Shown: positions 43,088 to 50,929 of the stretch, piece after piece
How positions within the stretch are numbered: the stretch's first letter is position 1
How the letters are laid out: every line of letters starts with the position of its first letter
Source: Candidatus Cryptobacteroides faecipullorum
GTDB taxonomy: Bacteria; Bacteroidota; Bacteroidia; Bacteroidales; UBA932
Length of the DNA stretch: 61,353 bases
NCBI GenBank assembly: GCA_017694885.1
Contig: JADIMH010000011.1
Coordinates: 1-61,353 of the forward strand
Reading direction: 5' to 3'
Program-made: the position numbers and the translations under genes
The notes under the pieces: model-generated
The model's database searches: none
Told to the model about the DNA's origin: nothing
The model's input: the letters and a program-made list of their open reading frames with translations, nothing else

Positions 43088-44310
43088 CTACAATGGGCGA
43101 TTTTCCGCTTCCGGTTTTTCATTTACAGTCTTGCTGCGATACTTCTGGTCAGGATGCCGCCGGACTTGCGGATAAAGCAAAACCAAATGATTGTCCATAT
43201 CAGGTAAAATTTCGTTCGTTATATATCTCTTGCTACGATGCAAAAAAACAGCGATATCTTCTGCCGTGCGCCATTCGGAGCAGAAAGCCAATATTTTTTT
43301 TATAATCTCATCCCGCGTCATTCGTTTAGGTATGACTGTCTCTTCCAAACCTTGCAAGGTTTTACCCTTGGCTTGCAAGGTTTCTTGCAAGGTTTCGCTA
43401 TTAGCTTGCAAGGTTTCGTCATCCTGCCCGCCGCTTAACCGGTATGTTGTCCCTCGTCCGTGGCCATCGGAAACAAGCAACCCAAGCTTCGTAAGTTTTT
43501 GAAGGATATGTGAAATGTCTGACGGATGAAGCGGTAACGCATAGCGCAACCGTTCATGATTAACCTTGTTTTCTGTAAGGGCCAAAGCAAGAACCATTTG
43601 CTCGTGGTTTTTCAGACTCTTGAGTCTGTTCCCGAATCGCTTTTGCAGTTCTTTCAGTATCCGCTTGTCCATCAGGGATTCCAATGGCATAAACAATTCC
43701 ACCTTATTGGGCTGCGACTTTTCGCTTATATATGGGCGTATCCAACCTATTGCATCCCATCCCTTCAGGATTTTGTCTCCGCCACTGCCTGCTTTGTCTG
43801 CCGACCCAAGCATCATAAACATAGTTTGAAGGTGTGTATTTCGGCAAACATTCTTCGCACTTCCATCCGGGAACATTGATAATCACCCTCATAATTTCTC
43901 CTATATGTGCCGCTGAAGGCATCCAAAGTGCAATGCACAGGCTTTTGCTCACGCTTTGCTGCCGGAACATTGAATACAAGCACTTTGCTTTTGCCGACAA
44001 CTCCAATTTCCACATCTTTTTGCTGAAGCAGGCATACATTGATAGTATTCTTATTTCTTGCACCACTCCAAAAATCCTTTTGCAGTTTGTCTATGTCAGC
44101 ATCGGACAGGCCGTTTGGCTCAAATTCGCCGTTGCGTTCCTTCACCCCAAGAATGATAGTTCCACCTTGCGTGTTGGCAAAAGCAGAATAGGTTTCCCAA
44201 AAGTTTTTCGGAAAACCTCCGAGCGCTGACTTAAATTCGATGGTATCACACTCTTTGTCTTTCAACAGTTCACTCAACTGGGTGAGAATTGTATCAAAGT
44301 CATATTTCAT
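43088..44310 (-). pseudogene. Decayed AlbA_2 / HATPase-type ATP-binding regulator
   Basis: Two fragments of one protein lie in different frames. The 5' fragment (44310 to about 43845) encodes the Schlafen/AlbA_2 domain: CDTIEFKSALGGFPKNFWET, then TQGGTIILGVKE and NYEGDYQCSRMEVRRM. The 3' fragment (from about 43855 to 43088) resumes in another frame with NVCRNTHLQTMFMMLGSADK then AGSGGDKILKGWDAIGW, the conserved part that follows the ATP-binding region. The 150 or so residues normally between them, including the ATPase core, are absent, and the frame shifts at the junction (43840-43855). This looks like an internal deletion. The C-terminal part keeps winged-helix sequence and the LQ-repeat. 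It is almost certainly non-functional as a whole; expression of the AlbA_2 part alone is possible. Confidence 0.85.
43352..43416 (-). repeat. Four in-frame copies of TTGCAAGGTTT within the decayed regulator
   Basis: Exact copies start at 43352, 43373, 43385 and 43406, spaced 21, 12 and 21 bp, all multiples of three. On the minus strand they encode an ETLQ-type peptide repeat. A short coding repeat of variable number, not a CRISPR. Confidence 0.85.
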
Positions 44311-44454
44311 CGCATAGAATACTTTTTGGTTCCGGCAAGAGTTTGATATTCCTTTTTACTCCATTTTTACCGTCAGAAGCAAATTTAATTGTTTTATTTG
44401 GAAAAATCCTTGTCATCCTCTTTCAAGCACCCTTTCCCAAATATGTAAAAGTGC

Positions 44455-44492
44455 GCATAAAAACAGGCCGCCGGACAGACAATCCGGCGGCC
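44455..44492 (-). terminator. Terminator of the SusCD locus
   Basis: GGCCGCCGGA (44466-44475) and TCCGGCGGCC (44483-44492) form a perfect 10-bp GC-rich stem. On the minus strand it is followed by a TGTTTTTATG stretch. It closes the HEAT-DUF1080 gene 25 bp after its stop. Confidence 0.85.
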
Positions 44493-44517
44493 AGATTCAA
44501 AAAACGGTAATATACGG

Positions 44518-47490
44518 CTATTTGTCAAGATCAAGTATGCGCACATTGCGGAATTTGATGCCGGCGCCGTGACCGAGGAAGCCGATATGGCCTTTCTCGT
44601 TGAACATTCCCGGATGGTTCTTGTGGTCGACCGTGTATGGGTTGTAGCTGCTGCCGTCAGGAGCCACATTATGGCCCTGACATGCCTCGCGCAGGTTCCC
44701 GTCCAGAATGACCTCCCCGTTGAGAGTGACAGTGATACGGTCCCCTACTACTTTTATCTCCTCAAAGTTCCACTCTCCCAAAGGTTTGTGCACTATCCTT
44801 TTGGCCGGGATGATTCCATATGCGGAGCCGTGTACCTGATATTCGTGCAGGCCATTGTATATCGGGTCGTCATGGTCGAGGATCTGGCTCTCGCACATGC
44901 CCCAGTATGCAGCATCCTTGCCCATAGGGGTACGGATACCCACACCATTATTTACTCCAGGCTTGACGAAACAGAACTCGAACCTGAAGATGAAATCACG
45001 GTATTCCTTCTTTGTATAAAGGTTCCTGGAATCACCGTAATTCGCCGTCACGAAAATCGTTCCGTTTATAGGGGTATATCCTTCCATGTCTCCAGTCCAT
45101 TTGGAAAGGTCGGTACCGTCGAAAAGCACTTCATATCCGGCTTTGGCTTCATCTTCAGGCAGCACGAACTTTTCTGCCGGAGGCTGCAGTTCCGAAAGCA
45201 TCTTCTTTATCTCATCCACTGCATAGCCGTCATCGGCCCCTCCGGCCGCAGAGAATATCCGGGCGGCCTTTTCCAATGCCGATTTCATTGCGGCATAATC
45301 TATCTCGTCCGTGGTTTTTGCAGCTATGGCCTTCACCGCTCCCGCTGCCTTATAGGCTGTACCATTATCATCGAGATACCTGGCCGCAAGAAGGAAAGCC
45401 GGCATGACAGGAGTCCCGGAAAGGGCATCAAGCACTTTGTTCTGAAGAGCGGCTTCACGGGAGACTTTCAGGACAGCAGCATATTTTGCAGTCCTGGACA
45501 TGTCGTCCATACCGGACCCGCTTACCAGATCCACTACACGGACAAGGGCGGTTTCCGCTCTTCCGGCATCCTTGGAAGCGATATCCATCAGGACATCGGC
45601 TGCGGCAGGATTGCCGACTGCCATAAGTGCAGAGAAGGCCGCTTCCGTGCCCCTTCCTTCTGCGTATGCATCTTTAAGGAAAGCCACCGCTTCCTTTGTA
45701 CCGGCCTGTGCAAGCGCCGGATAGTAGAGGGCCGGGTTCCCGCTTTTCTCTATCAGGGACTTCACATCGGCATACTGGACCTCACCAGGCAGACTCTGCA
45801 GGGCATGGCAAAGAGCATCCTGAAGGGCGGACACCCTGAAATCCGAGCCGGCAGTCTCCATAAGTTCGCCCAGACGGCTGCAGTCCTGCGGAGTGACTAC
45901 GCCTTTAAGGGCCTGGTATGCGGCTCTTCTAACCATACTGTCACCCGAGTCGAGCAAAGAGAATACCTGCAGCGCGAGCCCTGTCATCCGCCTTGCACAG
46001 GCAAGATCCAGAGCATACTGCACGGCATTGCCTCCATCATCCAGAACCCGTCCCAGCCTTTCCTGTATATCTCCATCAAAGGACAGGAGGGCATCATAGG
46101 CTACACGGGCATAGTCAGCATCGCCGGAAAGCTGGCATACCAGGGCATCGGCAGCATATTCACCGCCCAGTTTTCCTGCCGCACGTATCGCCGCAACAGA
46201 CAGTGCGGCAGACGACTCTATCTTATCAGGGACACGGGCAGCCGGAATACATCTCAGGACTTCCTCCAAAAGGCCGGTAATCCGGTTGTCCCCGGCCCAG
46301 TTCACTACATCCGTCCTGGCTTCATCAGACAGAGAAGGGAACAGCTTTCTGATCCCGTCCACTATCAAAGGATTGCGTTCCGAAGGATATTTAAACGACT
46401 TTTCGTCTTTCTTACCTGACTTCACGGATATAATCACATCATAGTCACCTGAGACATCGGATATGCCCGGAAATATCTTCTTCAGACTGTCAGCGACAGC
46501 CGATCCGTCGACAATACCGGCTGCATACCTTAAAGCGGCGCAACGATATTCCCGATCCCTGCCTTTCACGGCATCAAGCACATACTTATCTGCACCGGCA
46601 CCTGTAATCCGAACAAGAAGCTCCAGGGCGGCGCAGCGGATATAGGTATCATCCGATTTGAGGAGTTTCTTCGCCCCGGCAACGGCAGCTGCCGTATTCC
46701 CCTGCCCGGCCAGGCGGTCCAGAAGGGTAATATAATCATATACGGACGCTTTTCTGAGAACATCCAGAGACTCTTCGCCTCCGCAGCAGGCAAGGGCATG
46801 CAGGTAAGTCCTCATATCAGGAGTGTCCGCCTTACTGGAAGGATCCGAATCTTCCTCCGTATTTCCGTCGAGTTCTTCTATCCATGCCATCAGGTACGGC
46901 TCGGCCTCTGAAAGTCCTTTTTCAGCCGCGGCATAGGCGAGCAGCGGGCGGGAAGCTCCCTCGGACCGTATCAGCCAGAGTATGGCTTCATCGCTTTCCG
47001 GAATGCTTATAAGGGCATTCACTGCGACAGATCCGAGATTCTCGTCATCGGCATATTCCAGGAAAACAGGAATGTCCTCCCTGTCCGCCAACAGCCGCAG
47101 CTGTGCCAGCAGGAAAGACTTGCACGGAATGTCGGTACATCTGCCAAGTCCTGCGGCAAGACCGGCCTTGACAGGGGCCGAATACTTTTCATTGCCGCTT
47201 GCGCTGACAAAATTCACCAGTCCGCTTATCGCATATTCTACCGGGGAGTTCTGTCCCTCGGATGCCGGCACCAGCATACCGGCAAGTATCTCTACGGATT
47301 CCGGAGCGGCCATGGCGATATCCTCCATTTCCCGGTCAAGGTCGTCGGCGGTGAGGGCCGGCAACTGCGCCAAAGCGTCCTGCACGACAGTAAGCACCGT
47401 CCTCTGTCTCGAGTCCTGAGCCCCTGCAGGCACAAGACACCATGCCAGCAGGACAAACGTCAGGAATATTGATGATATGATTCTTTTCAT
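44518..47490 (-). CDS. HEAT-repeat protein with C-terminal DUF1080 (3-keto-disaccharide hydrolase-type) domain
   Basis: A 990-residue exported protein; signal MKRIISSIFLTFVLLAWCLV. Residues about 40-750 are a long alpha solenoid of HEAT-like repeats (for example DTYIRCAALELLVRITG and DSMVRRAAYQALKGVVT). The last 230 residues are a DUF1080 jelly-roll: YEVLFDGTDLSKWTG, FRFEFCFVKPGVNNGVGIRT, HEYQVHGSAYGIIPAKR, GHIGFLGHGAGIKFRNVRIL. DUF1080 enzymes in gut Bacteroidota act on 3-keto-glycosides made by Gfo/Idh-type oxidoreductases, and such an oxidoreductase is 34 bp upstream. The solenoid may bind a partner or substrate. Confidence 0.9.
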   Translation of the reverse strand: MKRIISSIFLTFVLLAWCLVPAGAQDSRQRTVLTVVQDALAQLPALTADDLDREMEDIAMAAPESVEILAGMLVPASEGQNSPVEYAISGLVNFVSASGNEKYSAPVKAGLAAGLGRCTDIPCKSFLLAQLRLLADREDIPVFLEYADDENLGSVAVNALISIPESDEAILWLIRSEGASRPLLAYAAAEKGLSEAEPYLMAWIEELDGNTEEDSDPSSKADTPDMRTYLHALACCGGEESLDVLRKASVYDYITLLDRLAGQGNTAAAVAGAKKLLKSDDTYIRCAALELLVRITGAGADKYVLDAVKGRDREYRCAALRYAAGIVDGSAVADSLKKIFPGISDVSGDYDVIISVKSGKKDEKSFKYPSERNPLIVDGIRKLFPSLSDEARTDVVNWAGDNRITGLLEEVLRCIPAARVPDKIESSAALSVAAIRAAGKLGGEYAADALVCQLSGDADYARVAYDALLSFDGDIQERLGRVLDDGGNAVQYALDLACARRMTGLALQVFSLLDSGDSMVRRAAYQALKGVVTPQDCSRLGELMETAGSDFRVSALQDALCHALQSLPGEVQYADVKSLIEKSGNPALYYPALAQAGTKEAVAFLKDAYAEGRGTEAAFSALMAVGNPAAADVLMDIASKDAGRAETALVRVVDLVSGSGMDDMSRTAKYAAVLKVSREAALQNKVLDALSGTPVMPAFLLAARYLDDNGTAYKAAGAVKAIAAKTTDEIDYAAMKSALEKAARIFSAAGGADDGYAVDEIKKMLSELQPPAEKFVLPEDEAKAGYEVLFDGTDLSKWTGDMEGYTPINGTIFVTANYGDSRNLYTKKEYRDFIFRFEFCFVKPGVNNGVGIRTPMGKDAAYWGMCESQILDHDDPIYNGLHEYQVHGSAYGIIPAKRIVHKPLGEWNFEEIKVVGDRITVTLNGEVILDGNLREACQGHNVAPDGSSYNPYTVDHKNHPGMFNEKGHIGFLGHGAGIKFRNVRILDLDK

Positions 47491-47524
47491 TTCGGTAAAT
47501 TCATTATTTGATTCTTGAATATCA

Positions 47525-48823
47525 CTACAATGCCCAAGTGCCCCTCATCGGCTGGTCTATCAGCCTGTTGGCAGCATCGTCACCGATAAAGAGCTGGCTC
47601 TTAGGGTCGAAATGCAGTGTCCGCCCCAGACGGAGGGCGCACACGCCCATGTTCACTATGGTCGAACTGTGATGGCCGTTCTGCTCGTTAAGGGCGAATT
47701 TCCGTCTTGTCTTTACACAGTCGATAAAATCCGTATTCTGCGGGTCAGGGTCCGGCATCTCGGCAATCAGTTCCATCACGTTCGGGATAGAGCATTCAAA
47801 GCCTTTGTATACCTTGCCTTTCGGTCCCTCGATATAAGGGACCTTGCCCTGGCTCTCAAAGCCTTCACCTTCGAGAATGATCTTGCAGCCGTCTTCATAG
47901 GTGTAGGTTATGCTTCGCCATATGCCTATGGCATCCGGATGCTGCTGCGGCGCATCCACCTCCACCTTTACAGGAAAAGTGTCATCTTTTCCGAGTATAT
48001 ACTGCACCGGATCAATGTAATGCTGGCCCATATCGCCGAGCCCGCCGCCGTCATAATCCCAATAGCCGCGGAAAGTCTGGTGAACACGATGCGGGTTGTA
48101 GGGCTTGTACGGGGCCGGGCCCAGCCAGAAATCATAATCGAGTTCTGAAGGCACCGGTTCGGGAACCAGATTCTCTTTCCCCGTCCAGAAGAATTTCCAG
48201 GTGAAACCGGTCGCCCCGGATATGCGAACCGTAAGCGGCCATCCGAGAAGTCCGCTGTCTACCAGTTTTTTCAGAGGTTCGACAGCGGTTCCCAGGCCAT
48301 AGAACGTATCCTTAAAGCGGAACCATGTGTTCAGACGGAAGATGCGGCCGTTTCTCCTGACCGCCTCCATCACCCTCTTGCTCTCCCCTATGGTACGGGT
48401 CATCGGCTTTTCACAGAAGATATCCTTTCCGGCACGTGCGGCCTCACAAGCCATTATCCCATGCCAATGCGGAGGAGTAGCTATATGGACAACATCCACA
48501 TTCGGATCATGTACCAGATCCCTGAAATCATGATAAGTCTTAAGAGTCTCGCCGAATTTCTTCCTGCCGAGTTCCACCCCTTTGCGCAAATGTCCGGAAT
48601 CCACATCGCAAATAGCGACCAGACGGCATCTCCGGTCGCTGGTAAAATGGTTGGACGAACGTCCGATTCCGCCCACTCCTATGATTCCTTTTGTAAGCTG
48701 GTCGCTCGGAGCGACATATCTCTTGTCTCCTCCCATAGCGCCGAACACATGTCTGGGAAGAATCGTAAACAGGGCGACTCCGGCCCCGGCCTTCTTCAGG
48801 AAACTTCTTCTGGTTTCATCCAT
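47525..48823 (-). CDS. Tat-exported Gfo/Idh/MocA-family oxidoreductase
   Basis: A 432-residue NAD(P)-dependent sugar oxidoreductase. The N-terminus is a twin-arginine signal (ETRRSFLKKAGAG). The Rossmann motif is GIIGVGGIGRSSNHFTSDR, followed by the family signature FCEKPMTRTIGESKRVMEAV with its catalytic Lys. The substrate-side motif WDYDGGGLGDMGQHYIDPVQ provides the His. Tat export implies folding with the cofactor before transport. The ATG at 48823 is used because the upstream extension lacks signal-like character. Together with the following DUF1080 protein it suggests C3 oxidation of a glycoside, which is inference from known two-gene sets. Confidence 0.92.
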   Translation of the reverse strand: MDETRRSFLKKAGAGVALFTILPRHVFGAMGGDKRYVAPSDQLTKGIIGVGGIGRSSNHFTSDRRCRLVAICDVDSGHLRKGVELGRKKFGETLKTYHDFRDLVHDPNVDVVHIATPPHWHGIMACEAARAGKDIFCEKPMTRTIGESKRVMEAVRRNGRIFRLNTWFRFKDTFYGLGTAVEPLKKLVDSGLLGWPLTVRISGATGFTWKFFWTGKENLVPEPVPSELDYDFWLGPAPYKPYNPHRVHQTFRGYWDYDGGGLGDMGQHYIDPVQYILGKDDTFPVKVEVDAPQQHPDAIGIWRSITYTYEDGCKIILEGEGFESQGKVPYIEGPKGKVYKGFECSIPNVMELIAEMPDPDPQNTDFIDCVKTRRKFALNEQNGHHSSTIVNMGVCALRLGRTLHFDPKSQLFIGDDAANRLIDQPMRGTWAL

Positions 48824-48853
48824 AGTTCTTATGATTTTAAAGGAAAAGCAAAC

Positions 48854-48900
48854 AGGGTTCCGGAATGGCAAGCCATGAATGGCTTCCGTTCCGAAACCCT
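48854..48900 (-). other. Intercistronic hairpin between DUF1735 and Gfo/Idh genes
   Basis: A 22-bp near-perfect stem (outer AGGGTT/AACCCT, inner AAGCCAT/ATGGCTT, with one bulge) separates the upstream genes from the oxidoreductase pair. On the minus strand only a weak T-stretch follows. It probably acts as a partial terminator or mRNA-stability element. Confidence 0.65.
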
Positions 48901-48935
48901 AAAGTTAATAAATTTAAATCAACCGCAAAGGCCGG

Positions 48936-49997
48936 TCACTGCAGTATGTCTTCGTAATTGCCCTGCACATAGATTTCCGCGAGGGTCCCGCCCTTGTATT
49001 CTTTCGAGATGCTACCGTTATACCCCATTCCATACACGAATCTCACATAGCGGACCCTATGTATTTCAGACAGATACACCGTATTCTCCATCACAAACGG
49101 CAACCCCGTGAATTCTTCCGAATAAATCCAGTCTGAATTATTCATTCCGTCCTCTGTCGTCAGGACCGGTGCCAGATCGACACGTATGTTTTTCGGCGGA
49201 CACCTCGGACCGGATTCGGGATCTCCGAACTTGTCCTGACGGGAAAGATAGCCTACGCCTCTGACTGAAATATCCTCACCCATATCTATAACGATATAAA
49301 ACGGCGCATACTTGGTCGCCTCGTCCGGCCATTTATAGTTGTAGGTCCAATACGTTTCCGGCTTGCCGTCGATAAGATCCTTTGACAGTCCGGTGCGTAT
49401 TCCGCCGTTGCTCTCTTCGTACTCAGACGAACAATAGACTATCTTCCATCCGCTGCGGTCGATTTCCACCGGCTGGGGAAGGACCTTCTTCTTCAGCAGA
49501 ATATAGTACACTGCCCCTTCATCAGCTAAAGTATAGTTGTCACTGCCCTTTATCTGTCCGAATACTACGGGCAGGATATAGGGACCGTCTTCTCCCATCC
49601 CTTCGCTTTTCAGCGTAATTACAGAGGTCGAAGACACTTCGTTATACCTGGGAAGGATAACTCCGGAAGCAGACATATCGTAAGCCTCGGGAGGAAGTAT
49701 CTTATAGTCCGTACCGTGAGCCTCGTTATACACATCGACATAGGCGGGATCTATCTTGAACGAAATGTTCAGGGTGCTTCCGGACACCGTAGATGCGCAT
49801 GCCCGAAGGTCGACGGTCAGGGTCTGCGGTTCAAGAAGCTCGATCATCTGCGGGTTGTCCGTAGCATTCTGTATATACAGGACCGCCGTCTCGTCATATT
49901 GCACAGAAGAATCTTCCGAGCATGATGCTGCGGTTCCCAAGACGGCAGGCAAGAACAGCCAGGCCGCCGTTAATCTAAGACATCTATCCGTTATCAT
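48936..49997 (-). CDS. DUF1735/F5-8 type C surface lipoprotein
   Basis: A 353-residue lipoprotein (lipobox TAASC at about residue 26). An N-terminal DUF1735 (BT_3987-like) beta-sandwich, about residues 30-165, shows VDVYNEAHGTDYKILPPEAY. The second half is a discoidin/F5-8 type C-like carbohydrate-binding domain (LIDGKPETYWTYNYKW, then FYIVIDMGEDISVRGVGYLS and VRYVRFVYGMGY). Such proteins act as SusE/F-like glycan binders encoded with SusCD. It lies 32 bp downstream of the EEP lipoprotein gene and upstream of a long hairpin. Confidence 0.88.
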   Translation of the reverse strand: MITDRCLRLTAAWLFLPAVLGTAASCSEDSSVQYDETAVLYIQNATDNPQMIELLEPQTLTVDLRACASTVSGSTLNISFKIDPAYVDVYNEAHGTDYKILPPEAYDMSASGVILPRYNEVSSTSVITLKSEGMGEDGPYILPVVFGQIKGSDNYTLADEGAVYYILLKKKVLPQPVEIDRSGWKIVYCSSEYEESNGGIRTGLSKDLIDGKPETYWTYNYKWPDEATKYAPFYIVIDMGEDISVRGVGYLSRQDKFGDPESGPRCPPKNIRVDLAPVLTTEDGMNNSDWIYSEEFTGLPFVMENTVYLSEIHRVRYVRFVYGMGYNGSISKEYKGGTLAEIYVQGNYEDILQ

Positions 49998-50029
49998 CTT
50001 TATTCTTTATTTTAATTAAATGAAATGAA

Positions 50030-50911
50030 TCATAATCTGACATCTACGTAGACAGGAAGATGGTCAGATGCTTTTTCGACATCCCCGGAATTGAATCTGC
50101 GGCAAACCGCCGAATAGCCTGCTTCGTATTCAGCTCCGTTATTCAATATCATTATATAATCTATACATGATACAGGAACCGTGGATGGAAAAGTCGCGCT
50201 CAATGGGGACAGGATCGTCCAATCCTGCCTGAGGACCGATATCGGTCCGCTGTCAGGAGTAGAGTTCAGGTCTCCGCACAGGAATACGGGTTTACCGGAT
50301 TCGCCGTATTTCTCCTTGAGAGCCGATGAAATAAGCCCGGCCTGCTCCGTCCGAGCCTCGTCCGAAACGTGGTCCAGATGCGTAGAGGCAAAAACGAATT
50401 TCTCCGTCTCTATAACGACAAGTACTCTGGCTTCGGCTCCCACTCCCTGAGGCAATGGGACCTCATACTTGTCCTTTACGCCGAGACTGCTTTTAACGGC
50501 AGCCCCTTCCCCATAGTAACCGTTTCTGTATTCTATCGCCTTTCCGTACATATAGTCCCATTCTCCGAGAGCCGAAGCCAGGTTTTTCAGCTGGTCGGTA
50601 TTATGTCTGTCGTTATACCAGTCCAGCTCGTTGACAGCCAGGGCATCGGCACCGAGCTCGTTCATCATGTCCGCAATCATAGCCGTGCTGTCATCCATAT
50701 ATTTGCTGAACACTCCGACATTGTATGTGACCAGCCTGATGACGCCGTCTTCCTTGGGATAGAGTTCATCCTTGCCTTCATCTCCTCCCGGCTGCTCATG
50801 AGGCGGAGTATCCGGATTCCATTCTTCATGTCCCGGGTTGCAGGCAGAAGATGAAGACATACAGCACAATGACACTAAAACCAATGTTGCAGTTCTATAA
50901 ATCCTGTTCAT
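50030..50911 (-). CDS. EEP-fold (endonuclease/exonuclease/phosphatase) lipoprotein, copy 1
   Basis: A 293-residue lipoprotein (lipobox SSAC). From about residue 58 it has the DNase I-like fold: VTYNVGVFSKY (Asn), LAVNELDWYNDRHNTDQLK (Glu), FASTHLDHVSDEART (His/Asp), FLCGDLNSTPDSGP (Asp/Asn), and a C-terminal ASDHLPVYVDVR (Asp/His). All catalytic positions of the EEP superfamily are intact. Members cleave phosphodiesters or phosphomonoesters in nucleic acids, inositol phosphates or sphingolipids; the substrate here is unknown. It lies 18 bp downstream of susD. A close paralogue lies at 58025-58873. Confidence 0.9.
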   Translation of the reverse strand: MNRIYRTATLVLVSLCCMSSSSACNPGHEEWNPDTPPHEQPGGDEGKDELYPKEDGVIRLVTYNVGVFSKYMDDSTAMIADMMNELGADALAVNELDWYNDRHNTDQLKNLASALGEWDYMYGKAIEYRNGYYGEGAAVKSSLGVKDKYEVPLPQGVGAEARVLVVIETEKFVFASTHLDHVSDEARTEQAGLISSALKEKYGESGKPVFLCGDLNSTPDSGPISVLRQDWTILSPLSATFPSTVPVSCIDYIMILNNGAEYEAGYSAVCRRFNSGDVEKASDHLPVYVDVRL

Positions 50912-50929
50912 ACCTTTCTGTTTATCCTG

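Noticed and set aside
43352..43416. Possible CRISPR array
   Set aside because: Repeats are 11 bp with 1-10 bp between them, are in phase with a coding frame, and no cas genes are present.
43813..44310. AlbA_2 fragment as a complete small gene
   Set aside because: The matching C-terminal part follows in another frame with the middle missing, so a broken larger gene is the better reading.
44569..46419. 616-codon plus-strand open frame opposite the HEAT-DUF1080 gene
   Set aside because: Antisense frame kept open by codon bias of the real gene; no domain, signal or promoter.
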